DNA of 64,000 nt from Oscillospiraceae bacterium (lineage in GTDB: Bacteria > Bacillota > Clostridia > Oscillospirales > Ruminococcaceae). The position numbers and the translations under genes are program-made. Positions 1 through 10,443 of the stretch are shown one piece after another. Within the stretch, counting starts at the first letter, position 1; every line of letters starts with the position of its first letter. The stretch covers positions 1 to 64,000 of the forward strand of contig WQYC01000005.1 in NCBI GenBank assembly GCA_009781425.1, given 5' to 3'. The notes below the pieces were generated by a model, which ran no database searches, was not told the DNA's origin, and saw only the letters and a list, made by a program, of their open reading frames with translations.

Positions 1-3000
1 CGGCAGGCGTTCCTTGATAAACGACAGCATCCACGGAACTATATCGAACGCTAAAATCATAATAACTGCCGCGCCAACTCCGAAGAAGGGCGTGGTTATT
101 ACCATGAACATTCCCGCGTAGAGCAGCATTGCACCCCATTGCAGAAACATGATTTGCTCGCCTGTTTCCTCGGGACGAACGGCTTTATTGCGCATGGGAA
201 ACGCGTTTTCCGCGAAGTCCTCGAGCAGCATACGAAGCCAGTAAGCACCGATTGCGGCGGCTTTCATTATTGTAAAATGCTCGCCGCTGAAAAATTCTAA
301 GCCGCTGAGTCCGTTAATCGCGTTGAGAATCGCAGAGGTTGCGAGAATAATGTAAATCGTCGGCATGACATAGTCGGCGAATCTGTCGAAAACGAAACGC
401 TTTTTAGATTCATTAAACGCATCGTATTTGCGGCGTAAGGGTCGCGTTCCGCCGAGGATTAACGTAGTTGCGAAGAGCGTGAACATTCCTACCAAGGTTC
501 GTATTTCATCTACTCCCGCCGCGTTGCCGTTTACGACGGCAAGCACTGCGATTGTCGCCCAGGCAAGGAAGCCTGCGCCCGAATCGAGAATACCGAGCAT
601 GACGATTGCAACCACGAATATGAAGGCAGGCGGCATTGCGTGATAGCCCATCTGCATTGAACTGTACGCGCCCAGCGCGATTCCAGCGAGCCAGAGCAGA
701 TACCCGCCTGAGCCGAACATCGCGCGCGCCCAGGAGCCGTCCCCTGCGAAGCGGTTGAGAATGAAGGAGGTTCTTGCGGTTTTTTCCTGCAATTTAACGC
801 TGATTTTATCGCCCGTTTTTCTGAATAAAGATAATTTCCAAAGCCCGAACCTGTCGCCCCAGCCCTGTTCATCGTCATCATCGTCGTCTTCATCATCATC
901 GTTGTTTTTGAAAATCATTTTGCGGACGCGCTTTTTTGAAACGCCCGCGATTGTCGCAATACCGCCGAGCAGTCCGAAGGTCACGGCGACCTGCGCGACT
1001 GTTTCGGGCTCGCTTTGCGCGTCGTAGAGCGGCACGCCCGCGATGAGTGACCGCGCCAATCTTGAGTCGCCGGGGTCAATCGGCTCGAATAACTGTGCCG
1101 AGCCTGTGAACGCTGTCAGAATCCCTTCGCGGTCAAGCTGAAACGGAGCGACTGCCTGAACAGCGAAGCCGTCGGGGCAGATTCCCTCGGCGATTATGAC
1201 ATGATTCCCCTGCTCCAAATCATCGGGGAAGACAGTGTTTATGCTTATACTCCCCGCTTCGCAGGTCATGCTTGTTCCGACAACCCGCGGTGTTGAATGA
1301 ATAGTAATCGTAAGCTCGGAAAGCGGCATTAAGCCTGTCGCTTCCAAGGAAATCGCTTTCCCTGCCACCGATGTCCCGATTTCAATATCCAAGCTCATGT
1401 GTACGGCGGGGCTGGGCGGGAATATATCGGAGAGCAGATTCGCGAGCCCTGTCGGCGGCTCGGTTGTGTCTGTAACGATTACCGGAATATGCTCTTCTTT
1501 GGCTTCTTCTTCCGGTTCTGTTTCTTCTTCGGTTTCCGGTTCGGGAATCATCGGCTCTTCGTAGAAAATTTCTTCGTGTTGTTCTTCGGGAAGAGCTTCC
1601 TCCTGCGGAGGTCGCGGCGTTTCAAAGGCATTAACAGGCGGCGAAGCCGCAGTTACTATCGCCGGCGGGATTGTAATTATTGGCGGAGCTTCTGTGATTG
1701 CTGTCGGCTCGTTTGTTGTCACAGGCGGCGGAGCTTCCTGCGTGTCTGCCGGCGGCGAAGTAACTACCGTCGGCGGCTCGCTTGTTGTTACGGGCGGAAT
1801 TGTCGTGATTTGGGCGGGCGTAGTCGTAGTTACGGGCGGGGTTGTAGTTACTGTTACGAGCGGCGTCGTAGTTACAGGCGGTGTGTAGCCGCCGCCGGGC
1901 CTGTTAGTTGTAGTGGTCGCGATTGGGGGAGTTGTTGTCGTAACAGGTGGTTCGGTCGTTGTAACAGGTGGTTCGGTTGTTGTAACAGGTGGTTCAGTCG
2001 TTGTAGTCACCGGCGGCGGTTCACATATATCGCAAATGCCGCAGTCTCCGCAGACAGGACAGCCGCAGATATTGCATGAATTATTGCAGGCTGCACAAGC
2101 GCAGTCACTGCATGAATTGCCACAGGTTGCACAAGCGCAGTCGTTACAGCCGCTGCAAATAATTGCCGCGTTTAGGAACATCGGCTGTGCTGTAGGAGCG
2201 GCGTATTTCCACAAGTCCGCGCCTGTTACGCTGTAATCGCCTGCTGTTACCGCCGCGCTTCCTACGTTCGCGGAAGCGAAGCCCGCGTTGCCGCTGATTG
2301 CGGTCACGTCGTCGCCGTTAATCACGCCGAGCAGCTCAGGCTCGGTTAAAATTGTTGCATTTGTGTTACCGTCGTAAACCTTATCTTCAACTGTGCCTGC
2401 GCTCCATTCGAGCGGCTTCGGCAGTATTCTGAAGCTCTCGCTTACGCCGATACCGAGATTCGTTGCAGTGTCGAGCGTTGCGGTAATTACATAAATACCC
2501 GGCAGAGCAGGCGGCGCAAGGTCGCTGTAAGGCGTGTTGAAGCCGTCTGCTGTTATGCCGTCGTAATGAAAATCGAAATCGTCTCCGCCTGTGCTTACTG
2601 CAAGCGGAGCGGGTAGTGCTTCGCCGTAGTGAATATTGGTGGGTGCGGCGACAATCACCTCACTGACTGTTTTGTCTGTGAGCGTTACGACGACGTTAAT
2701 AATTACGTCGCTGTAGTTCGTAAAGCCGCCGATATTAACGGGAATCACCGTGGTTTCGCCTACGTTTGCAATGCTTAAACCGCTTTCAAGATTAAACGAA
2801 AGTGTGCCGTCTTGCACGCTTGCGCCTGTTGAAATATTCGCGGCTTGCCCTTCATACGCCTGCACGGTGTACGTTAAAGGCTTGCCGTCTAAGTTATATG
2901 CGGTTACTAACGATTCAAGATTAACCGTCCGCGTCGAGGTATCCGCGAAGGTTATATTAAAAATCTGATGCTGATTTCCGATTAGAATATTTGTTTTTGT

Positions 3001-6000
3001 GATTTCAAATACTTCGTTGCTTAAATTAAGGCTGTAGCTGTTGTCTGTGGGTGCGAGCGTTCCGAGTTCAAACGCGTAAGCTCCTGCGTCTTCGCCCTGC
3101 TCACGTTCGAGCGTGCCTGTGAAGGCACTGCCGGGCAAGCCCGCGCTGTTCGTGAACGTAAACTGCGGGTCGTCAGCTCCGAAGACCTTGCTTTGCCCTG
3201 CCACAGGAGTAATCGTAACGTTCGGGTCGATTATATTCAACGTAATTTCCGTGGTCGCGGGAGCGTCGCCGCTTGTGAACTCTTCACCGAGCGGGTTATA
3301 TGAAACCGTAAGCGTATAGCTTCCCTCCGCAAGCGAGTTAAGATACGCCGCATAAATCGTAATTATATTACCCGAAACGCCGTAGTCGCCTGCCGTCAGC
3401 AGTGCCGCTCCGTTATGGATTTCATCGAATGTATTACTGCCGAGCGAAATCTCAGCCGTCTTATTCCCGCCGCCTAAGAAGTGGTTAATCTCGGTTGTGA
3501 CCGCCATGCTGTCGGTATATACCACCACGCCGTCCGCGCGGATAATCGCTTCATTTCCTGCGTTGTCGGTGATTCTTGCGTAAATATATCCCTTGAAGCT
3601 CGGCGAAATACTGAACGGCGCGTAGCTTTCCCAAATAGCGCCGCTCATGGCGCTTGCGCTTGTATATGCGCTCTCGCTTAAATAATACTCAATTCCCGCA
3701 ACGCCCGAGCCGCTGTCCGCGCCTTCGACCGTTACATCAATAGTATCGCTGAAAAACAGCCCGAAGGTGATTGTATTCAAAAAAGCTGTAAACGCGTTAG
3801 TGCCGATTGTAATCTCACCTGTCGGAGGTGTAATATCTGCGAAATTCGCCGTTACCGTTACGTCGTTCGCAGGCATTAAAAACGTCAGCGGATTTGCGGT
3901 ATTATCAGCGATATTAGCGCCGCTTACCGTCCAGCTTATGAAGGTATAGCCCGTGTTCGCTGCTGCGGCTATGTCAATTAAATTATTCTCAATGTAGTTC
4001 CCGCTGTCTGTGCCTGTGGTAACGCCGTTCTGCTCTGTAGTTAAAGTCAAGAAATATTCGGGCTCAATCCATTCTTCGATGATAATAACTGCGTCGGGGC
4101 TTGCGTTATGAGTCGCGGTTTCCGCGTAACGAACGTGATACTCGCCCGGGCTGAGCCCTGTGATTTCCCCGCCGATAACTGCAGTGTAGAGCAAATCTGT
4201 GCTTCGCTTGTATTCCATACCTGCTGTGACACCTAAGATTTTCCCGTCGTCGAGCGGTCTTGTTTCGTTGGTTTTATCAAGTCCCTGCGGCGCGGACTGC
4301 TCTGCCTTTTCAACCGTCAGCGTATAGCTTGCGGTCGCGGGGATATATATGTTATCCGTGGTAACAGACGCACTAATCACAGCCGAGCCGACACTGATAA
4401 TCGTTATTTCGCCTGTGTTTTCATCTACCGCCGCTACGCTCGGATTATCGCTTATATATGTAACCAAGCCCGTGCCGTCGCTTACTGCTGCGGGGTTTGT
4501 AAAGTTAGCGTCGCCGTAGGCTCTCAGCTGATTGCCCTCAGGGAACGAAAGCGTTCTTGCTATCCAGTAGGAATGGGTGAAGGTCGCGGTGATTGTGATA
4601 ACGCCGCTCGCTGTATCGCTTGTGTTTATTGCGTAATTCTGCGCCACGCTCGCACCTGCTTGCGTGAGGCTTACGAGCCCTGTGCCGCCTGTGAAGAACA
4701 GCGTGTTCGTATCCGTGCCGCCGCCGTCACCCAAAACATAGCTCAGCGTGATTATATCACCCGCACGCCCGCTTGAAGCCGAGAGCGTTACTTCTGTGTC
4801 GCCCGCGGCATTTCCTATATTCACAATCGCAATGTTATACGGAACCGTTTCGCCGAGCGTTGCAGTAACCTCACCGTCCGCGTCGGAACGTGTGATAATG
4901 CAGGTAATGATTTTGCCTGCTTCTGCGCCTGTCAGCGTCAGTGCCGCGTTGTTCGCGCCTGTGATACTCGCGCCGTCAGCCTGCCACTGAAAACCGAACG
5001 CACCGCCGCCGCCTGTAAGCGCGCTTGTGTCAACGCTCAAGTCCTGCCCGATTGCGTTTGTGCCGGAAATCGTTGCCGCGCCTTCAAGGGGCGGGAGCTT
5101 GATTAAAAGTGTAATTTCCGTCGTTTGAGGTTCATCGTTCCCTGCCGTGTTCACGAACGACTCGCCCATCGGGTTATATGAAACCGTGAGCGTATAGCTT
5201 CCTGCTTCTAATGAATCAAGGTAGCTTGCATAAAACGTAATCGTACTGCCCGTGACGCTGAAGTTACTTGAAGATAACGCGTTCCCGCCGTTTCGTACTC
5301 CCGCAACTGTATTGCCGTTTAGTTTTACCGCTGCCGTTACATCGCCGACAGAGCCCTTGATATATTCTATGCTCGCTGTGTCCTGTTCGCTGTCGGTGTA
5401 AATTACAGTCCCGCCCGACGCGATAATCGTAACATTCCCCGCGTTATCGGTTATTCTTGCGTAAACTCTGCCCTTGAAGTTAGGCGGGACAGTAAACGAA
5501 CCGGTGTAAATATGCCAGTTGTCTGTGCCGTTTAAGGAATATTCAATAGCAGCGACGCCCGAGCCGCAGTCCTCGCCCGTGATTTCTACCGTAATATCGC
5601 TGTTAAAAAACAAGCCGAAGGAGATTGTATTTATGAACGCCGCAAAAACATTGCTGCCTATTTTCACTGTGCCTGTCGGCGCAATATCGTCGTTCCATTT
5701 TGCATAAAGCGTTGTATTGCTTACAACCTCGTTGCTTGAAAATATCCATGGATTTGCGAGTGCCGAATCGCTGTACCAGCCGCCGAAGGAATAGCCTGTT
5801 CTCGTCGGAGCGGGCGGCGCGGGGACTGTCTCGCCGTGCTGAATATTGTAGAGTGAATCAACCGCCGAGCCGCCTGTTGAATCGAAATCAACGTCATATT
5901 TATTCGCCGTCCATACTGCAAAAACAGTTACCATGCCGTTACCCGTGAGCAAGCCGTTAACATCATCTGCTTCATACGTTCCGCCCTGCGTGAATGTTCT

Positions 6001-9000
6001 GACCGAGTTTTCCCAGCCCATGAACGTATGCCCTATTCTGAAAGGTTCAGCGAAATTGGGGAACGTGAAGTCTTCGTTCGCTTTTGCCGTCCGCGTCTGC
6101 GGGAAGCCGTTAAGCTCGCCGCCGTTCGCATTAAACGTAATCGTGATTACTCTGCCTTGCCCCGAATTACCGGGAAGCGCAGTGCCGCCGCCTGTTATAT
6201 CATCGCCTGCAATGCCGCCTTTACCTGCCTTGCAGTCCGCGTCGCAAACAGGGTCGCAGTCACAAATGAATAGGTTCCCGCCGTCGCCGCCGTAAATTTC
6301 TCCGCCGTTATTTGTATTGCCGACTGTTCCTATGCCGCCGTCGCCGCCCATGCCGAAGCCCGAGCTTCCGCCGTTACCGCCTCTAATTATGCCTTTGTTT
6401 ATTATTTCACCGCTGCCGCCCGAAACGTGAACTCCTGCGCCGCCGTTGCCGCCTCTTGCATTTTCGGAGTCGCCGCCGTTACCGCCGATTACAGTTCCGT
6501 TGTTGACAACTCTGGCGCTTGCTCTGATTCCTGCGCCGCCGTTGCCGCCGTTTCCTGTGTCGGAGCTTGCGCCGTTACCGCCGCGAACGGTTACACCCGC
6601 CCCAATCACAAGCCCTCCGGTGTCGATTTGAACGCCAAAACGCCCCGTGCTTCCGTTTATTCCGTGACCGCCTTGAACAACGGACGTTCCGCCTGCGTTA
6701 TTAATAATTTCAATAGCGACTGCGCCGCCTGCTCTGACGGCGATAGTATTGAGAGGCGCGAAAATCCCGAAGCCGTTCATGTCGATTATGACGCTTGTAT
6801 TCAGCTCTAAGGTCTGCGTTAAATGTACGTCTCGCGTGAGCTTGATTGTTGGCGGACTTGTCGTGTTGTCAAGCTCTGCGAAGTCCGCGAATACATCGTC
6901 TACCTTGTCGGGAGTCAGCGGACTTGTGAGCGTTCCGCCCGGCTCTTTTACCACCCACTGCGGGTAAAGTATCACGCTCGGCGACGGGTCGCTCCACGCG
7001 CCCGCGAACACGCCGTTCTCGTCGATAATACGCGTGCCGCCGCTTGTTTCAGTCCAATAGCCGTTGAAGCTGTAGCCCGTAAGCCGAGGCAGGCTTGTGA
7101 TTTGTGTAGGCGTGCTGTCGAAGGTTGCGCTGTGAGTCGCCGCGCCGCTTGTTGTAGCACCTATTTGACTCAGCGAAATCAGCGTAGTATTCGCTGTCCA
7201 TTGCGCGAACAGCTGAATCGTCGCATTGTTTGTAGTTGACAGGTTATTCACCGACTGACGGTTGACATATACAGTTCCTGTGCCGTTTTGCGCTGTGTTC
7301 CAGTTACCAAACGTATAGCCGGTTCTGGTAAACTGATTATCCGCTAATAGCTGTGCTTGGTCGTAGGTAAAGCCTTGATTGAGCATCGTGCCGCTTGTGC
7401 TTCCGTTGCCGTTAAAGCTGATTGTATACGTATTCGCTGTCCAGCGTGCATGGAAGGTCGCGTTGCCGTCCCTTTGCCAAACGCCGCCTACTCCTGTGAA
7501 GCCGCTTACATTCGCCTGCATAGTTCCGTTTGCGGCGATGATTAAAACGCCGCTTGAATCCTCTGCAGTCCAATAGCCTGCGAAGGTATATCCCGGGCGG
7601 CTTGGTAAAGTAATTGCAGGCACAGCGCCGAAATTAACCGTTGCATTCCCTGAGCCGCCTGTACCGCCGTGACGGTTGAGCGTGATTGTATATGTATTCG
7701 GAATCCAGCGCGCGTAGAGCGTTGTTGCCGCCGTCCTCTGCCAAATCCCGCCCGCGCCTGTATAGTTCGTTACCGATGCTTGCAAAGTACCGTCAACGCT
7801 GATTACCTGCGAGCCCGTGCCGTCTGCGCCCGTCCAGTAGCCGCCGAAGACGTAGCCCGTTCTTGTCGGCGCAGAATAGCCTGTTTTTACCGCTGAATCG
7901 TAAACAATCGAGAAGCCTGTCGAGCCGCCCACACCGCCGTTTGTGTCAAGCGTGACGTTATATGTATTCGGCGACCAGTGCGCGTGAAGCGTCAAATCCG
8001 CTGTGCGAATCCAAACACGCCCTGCCGGACTGACTGCACCGTCGCGGTTGTACCACATCATTCCGCCGCCGTTCGCTGACTCGAAATATCCCTCGAACGT
8101 ATACCCTGTACGGGTTGGGCGGGTTAATGCCGGCAAAACCGAATCGTACACTGCCGTCAGGTTTGCCGAGCCGCCTGTGCCGCCTTGTCTGTCAAAGAAA
8201 ATCGTGTTTGTGTTGGCTGTCCAGTGCGCGTAAAGCGTAATATTCGCTGTGAAATTACACGTTCTTGCGCCCGTGCCGTTGGCGTTGAAGTAGCGCGTTC
8301 CTCCGCCGTTAACGGCGGAAAAATATCCCTGGAAGGTATATCCCGTGCGGGTTGGCGGGGTGATTGTCGGCATGGTAACATCAAAGGTCACTGTTGAGCT
8401 TGTATTTCCGCCCGTGCCGCTTTGACGGTCGAAGGTCGCAGTGTATGTATTAGCCTGCCATCTTGCCCAAAGCTGGGTGTTTCCTGCCGTTGTGTAAACT
8501 GCTGTATTTACTCTTGCGCCCGAGCCGTTGTACCACTGCACACCGCCCGAAGCCGCGTTTGTCGTCCAGTAACCCATGAAAGTATATCCGCTTCGTGCCG
8601 GTACGGCAACGCTTGCAGGGATTTGCGCGTCGTAGGTTACGCTTGTGCTTGCTGTGCCGCCTGTTATTGCTGTTGACGGGCTTACTATTACCGTGTTTGT
8701 ACCGTGGTAGGCTGTGCCTGTGTTGTTGTAGTTTATGTTGTAGACGTTTGGCGTCCAGTGGGCGTGCAGGCTTGTATTCCCTGTTAAGTTCCATGTCCTT
8801 GCAGACGTTCCGTCAGCATTGTAATACCGCGTGCCTGTGCCTCCTGCGCCGCCGAAATATCCTTGGAACGTGTAGCCCGTGCGCGTAGGACGTGTTATAG
8901 CAGGCATTGCCGCGTCGTAGGTCGCCGTTACGCTCGTTGTCCCGCCGCCGCCGCTTTGCATATTGAAGGTAACAGTCGAGGTGATGGCGCGCCACTGCGC

Positions 9001-10293
9001 AAACAAAGTTACGTCAGCAGTCATCGCAAACACTGCATTCGCCGCACGAACTGTCCCTGTTCCGTTTGCGGCAGTGTTCCAGCCGTTGAAAGTATAGCCT
9101 GTTCTTGAAATAGCTCCGTTAGACGTTGATGCACTTGCAACCGTAGCGTTCAGCCCGTTGCCGTATCTCATAGCAGGCAGAACCGTCCCCGTGCCGCCGT
9201 TGAGGTTATAAGTAAGCGTGCGGACAGGTTGATGACCAAGATTTGTAGTAGCCGCCAGATTTCCTGTCCTGTTCCAAACAGTATCGGAAAACCAAGAAAA
9301 AACAGTTGTATTTGCAGTACCGACAGTTACAGTTACACCATTGAAATCGGTAGCTGTTCCGGTTGATTGGGTGACGCTTGTGGCATTGGCTTGCAACGTC
9401 ATAGCCAGCGCACGATTTTCTGCAGGAACAGCAGTGGCATTACTATTCCAGTTTCCGACTATACGCCCTCTGTTTGGTCCGCCCGTTGCTCTAACCGCAC
9501 CGCATAACGCAACGTTATTGCGAACGTTATTTGCGTTAAGCTGTGCGACTACACCTAAAACACCGCCGACAGAATTGTTGCCTTGAACCGTGGGGGCGCG
9601 CGAAAGATTACGTTGAATTATTGCACTTGTGGCTGTAATTTCGTTTATATAATTATTCCCTACAATACCTCCGACACTGCTCCCAGCAGAAACGACACTG
9701 TTGTGTACATAGTTATCTTGTATAGTTCCGAAATTTGCTCCCGCTATACCGCCGACATTGTTTCCGGCAGTGAGATTAATATTTACATCAACACGGCATC
9801 TTTCGACTAATCCGCCGTCGCGGACAACGCCTGTAAGACCGCCGACCCAGTTTCCGCTTCCTGTTATATTGCCTGTGACCGTGAGGTTGCGGACAACGCC
9901 GTCAGTAACGCCGAAAAAGCCTTTGTTGTCGATGGTTCTCGATAAATTCATACCCGAGATTGTATATCCGCCGCCGCAGAAAGTTCCGCTGAAACGCGCA
10001 GTGTGCGTGCCTATGGGAGTCCATCCGTTTGTTTCGGCTGTCAGAGCAATGTTGTTCATCAGCTTTACGTGCTGACCCGAATACGAAGTGCCGTTAAGCA
10101 CGTTTGTTCTGAATTGGACCAGGTGTGCTTGAGTGGAAATGCGCCACGGGTCAGCGGCTGTGCCGCTTCCGCCGCCGCCTGGGTTCGCGCTTGCTTCAAT
10201 CACAAACAACGAGTCTTGTAAAAAGGGAAACGGAAAGAAAGCCCCTACAACCATAAAGAGGGCGATGATTATTGATGAAATACGTTTCTTCAT
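1..10293 (-). CDS. Giant multidomain secreted surface protein with InlB-type repeats and polytopic C-terminus (3' end beyond window)
   Basis: One frame is open from ATG 10293 to base 1 (3,431 codons visible, no stop), with AAGGTG upstream. Order by residue: signal peptide about 1-33; GLUG-like beta-helix segment about 40-340; nine InlB B/Flg_new repeats (GYTFxGY...LYAxW) about 354-1114; Gly/Asn-rich segment about 1115-1375; two more InlB repeats to about 1534; two related units of about 200 residues (about 1534-1735 and 2150-2360); MBG-like domains; a YDG domain (KVYDGNTNA) near 2630; a 16-cysteine stretch about 2712-2753; a Thr/Pro linker with TEPPV repeats; an acidic linker; an Ig-like domain about 2968-3070; then about eight membrane helices from about 3098, with a poly-Asp/Glu loop near 3135. 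It is probably a cell-surface adhesin fixed by its own membrane domain. The function of the membrane domain is unknown. Confidence 0.85.
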   Translation of the reverse strand, partial: MKKRISSIIIALFMVVGAFFPFPFLQDSLFVIEASANPGGGGSGTAADPWRISTQAHLVQFRTNVLNGTSYSGQHVKLMNNIALTAETNGWTPIGTHTARFSGTFCGGGYTISGMNLSRTIDNKGFFGVTDGVVRNLTVTGNITGSGNWVGGLTGVVRDGGLVERCRVDVNINLTAGNNVGGIAGANFGTIQDNYVHNSVVSAGSSVGGIVGNNYINEITATSAIIQRNLSRAPTVQGNNSVGGVLGVVAQLNANNVRNNVALCGAVRATGGPNRGRIVGNWNSNATAVPAENRALAMTLQANATSVTQSTGTATDFNGVTVTVGTANTTVFSWFSDTVWNRTGNLAATTNLGHQPVRTLTYNLNGGTGTVLPAMRYGNGLNATVASASTSNGAISRTGYTFNGWNTAANGTGTVRAANAVFAMTADVTLFAQWRAITSTVTFNMQSGGGGTTSVTATYDAAMPAITRPTRTGYTFQGYFGGAGGTGTRYYNADGTSARTWNLTGNTSLHAHWTPNVYNINYNNTGTAYHGTNTVIVSPSTAITGGTASTSVTYDAQIPASVAVPARSGYTFMGYWTTNAASGGVQWYNGSGARVNTAVYTTAGNTQLWARWQANTYTATFDRQSGTGGNTSSTVTFDVTMPTITPPTRTGYTFQGYFSAVNGGGTRYFNANGTGARTCNFTANITLYAHWTANTNTIFFDRQGGTGGSANLTAVYDSVLPALTRPTRTGYTFEGYFESANGGGMMWYNRDGAVSPAGRVWIRTADLTLHAHWSPNTYNVTLDTNGGVGGSTGFSIVYDSAVKTGYSAPTRTGYVFGGYWTGADGTGSQVISVDGTLQASVTNYTGAGGIWQRTAATTLYARWIPNTYTITLNRHGGTGGSGNATVNFGAVPAITLPSRPGYTFAGYWTAEDSSGVLIIAANGTMQANVSGFTGVGGVWQRDGNATFHARWTANTYTISFNGNGSTSGTMLNQGFTYDQAQLLADNQFTRTGYTFGNWNTAQNGTGTVYVNRQSVNNLSTTNNATIQLFAQWTANTTLISLSQIGATTSGAATHSATFDSTPTQITSLPRLTGYSFNGYWTETSGGTRIIDENGVFAGAWSDPSPSVILYPQWVVKEPGGTLTSPLTPDKVDDVFADFAELDNTTSPPTIKLTRDVHLTQTLELNTSVIIDMNGFGIFAPLNTIAVRAGGAVAIEIINNAGGTSVVQGGHGINGSTGRFGVQIDTGGLVIGAGVTVRGGNGASSDTGNGGNGGAGIRASARVVNNGTVIGGNGGDSENARGGNGGAGVHVSGGSGEIINKGIIRGGNGGSSGFGMGGDGGIGTVGNTNNGGEIYGGDGGNLFICDCDPVCDADCKAGKGGIAGDDITGGGTALPGNSGQGRVITITFNANGGELNGFPQTRTAKANEDFTFPNFAEPFRIGHTFMGWENSVRTFTQGGTYEADDVNGLLTGNGMVTVFAVWTANKYDVDFDSTGGSAVDSLYNIQHGETVPAPPAPTRTGYSFGGWYSDSALANPWIFSSNEVVSNTTLYAKWNDDIAPTGTVKIGSNVFAAFINTISFGLFFNSDITVEITGEDCGSGVAAIEYSLNGTDNWHIYTGSFTVPPNFKGRVYARITDNAGNVTIIASGGTVIYTDSEQDTASIEYIKGSVGDVTAAVKLNGNTVAGVRNGGNALSSSNFSVTGSTITFYASYLDSLEAGSYTLTVSYNPMGESFVNTAGNDEPQTTEITLLIKLPPLEGAATISGTNAIGQDLSVDTSALTGGGGAFGFQWQADGASITGANNAALTLTGAEAGKIITCIITRSDADGEVTATLGETVPYNIAIVNIGNAAGDTEVTLSASSGRAGDIITLSYVLGDGGGTDTNTLFFTGGTGLVSLTQAGASVAQNYAINTSDTASGVITITATFTHSYWIARTLSFPEGNQLRAYGDANFTNPAAVSDGTGLVTYISDNPSVAAVDENTGEITIISVGSAVISASVTTDNIYIPATASYTLTVEKAEQSAPQGLDKTNETRPLDDGKILGVTAGMEYKRSTDLLYTAVIGGEITGLSPGEYHVRYAETATHNASPDAVIIIEEWIEPEYFLTLTTEQNGVTTGTDSGNYIENNLIDIAAAANTGYTFISWTVSGANIADNTANPLTFLMPANDVTVTANFADITPPTGEITIGTNAFTAFLNTITFGLFFSDTIDVTVEGADSGSGVAGIEYYLSESAYTSASAMSGAIWESYAPFSISPSFKGYIYARITDNAGNEAIIRADGVVVYTDSMAVTTEINHFLGGGNKTAEISLGSNTFDEIHNGAALLTAGDYGVSGNIITIYAAYLNSLAEGSYTLTVSYNPLGEEFTSGDAPATTEITLNIIDPNVTITPVAGQSKVFGADDPQFTFTNSAGLPGSAFTGTLEREQGEDAGAYAFELGTLAPTDNSYSLNLSNEVFEITKTNILIGNQHQIFNITFADTSTRTVNLESLVTAYNLDGKPLTYTVQAYEGQAANISTGASVQDGTLSFNLESGLSIANVGETTVIPVNIGGFTNYSDVIINVVVTLTDKTVSEVIVAAPTNIHYGEALPAPLAVSTGGDDFDFHYDGITADGFNTPYSDLAPPALPGIYVITATLDTATNLGIGVSESFRILPKPLEWSAGTVEDKVYDGNTNATILTEPELLGVINGDDVTAISGNAGFASANVGSAAVTAGDYSVTGADLWKYAAPTAQPMFLNAAIICSGCNDCACATCGNSCSDCACAACNNSCNICGCPVCGDCGICDICEPPPVTTTTEPPVTTTEPPVTTTEPPVTTTTPPIATTTTNRPGGGYTPPVTTTPLVTVTTTPPVTTTTPAQITTIPPVTTSEPPTVVTSPPADTQEAPPPVTTNEPTAITEAPPIITIPPAIVTAASPPVNAFETPRPPQEEALPEEQHEEIFYEEPMIPEPETEEETEPEEEAKEEHIPVIVTDTTEPPTGLANLLSDIFPPSPAVHMSLDIEIGTSVAGKAISLEATGLMPLSELTITIHSTPRVVGTSMTCEAGSISINTVFPDDLEQGNHVIIAEGICPDGFAVQAVAPFQLDREGILTAFTGSAQLFEPIDPGDSRLARSLIAGVPLYDAQSEPETVAQVAVTFGLLGGIATIAGVSKKRVRKMIFKNNDDDEDDDDDDEQGWGDRFGLWKLSLFRKTGDKISVKLQEKTARTSFILNRFAGDGSWARAMFGSGGYLLWLAGIALGAYSSMQMGYHAMPPAFIFVVAIVMLGILDSGAGFLAWATIAVLAVVNGNAAGVDEIRTLVGMFTLFATTLILGGTRPLRRKYDAFNESKKRFVFDRFADYVMPTIYIILATSAILNAINGLSGLEFFSGEHFTIMKAAAIGAYWLRMLLEDFAENAFPMRNKAVRPEETGEQIMFLQWGAMLLYAGMFMVITTPFFGVGAAVIMILAFDIVPWMLSFIKERLP

Positions 10294-10350
10294 GATTAAT
10301 CACCTTGTAAATACTTATATACTTTAATTATTTTTTTGCATATATAGTAC

Positions 10351-10356
10351 ATTATA
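10351..10356 (-). promoter_or_regulatory. Extended -10 promoter candidate for the giant surface protein
   Basis: On the minus strand the sequence reads TGTTATAAT, a perfect -10 with an extended TGn motif, about 58 bases before the ATG. No good -35 is seen, which fits an extended -10 promoter or one needing an activator such as the neighbouring response regulator (inference). Confidence 0.4.
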
Positions 10357-10400
10357 ACATATCGCCCGCAATAAATCCGCAACAAAAACAGGCAAAAAAA

Positions 10401-10432
10401 GAAAAAACCGAAAATATTTTTTCGGTTTTTTC
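10401..10432 (-). terminator. Rho-independent terminator after the histidine kinase
   Basis: A perfect 14-bp stem (10401-10414 with 10419-10432) has a 4-base loop and A/T-rich arms ending in a T run. It lies just downstream of the kinase stop codon at 10444 on the minus strand and separates the two-component operon from the giant gene. Confidence 0.75.
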
Positions 10433-10443
10433 AAAAATTATAT

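Noticed and set aside
1920-2030. Tandem GGTTCGG/TGTTGTAACAGG repeats as noncoding array
   Set aside because: The unit length is a multiple of three and codes for TTTEPPV in the giant gene.
1399-2079. Open frame on the plus strand rich in Arg, Ser and Cys opposite the giant gene
   Set aside because: It is the complement of the Thr/Pro linker (TEPPV) and the cysteine stretch; no ribosome site, no domain, and the minus frame is continuous with recognisable domains.
2880-9600. Many plus-strand open frames of 60-140 residues
   Set aside because: All lie in the giant gene, whose repeat-rich GC-skewed codons keep opposite frames open.
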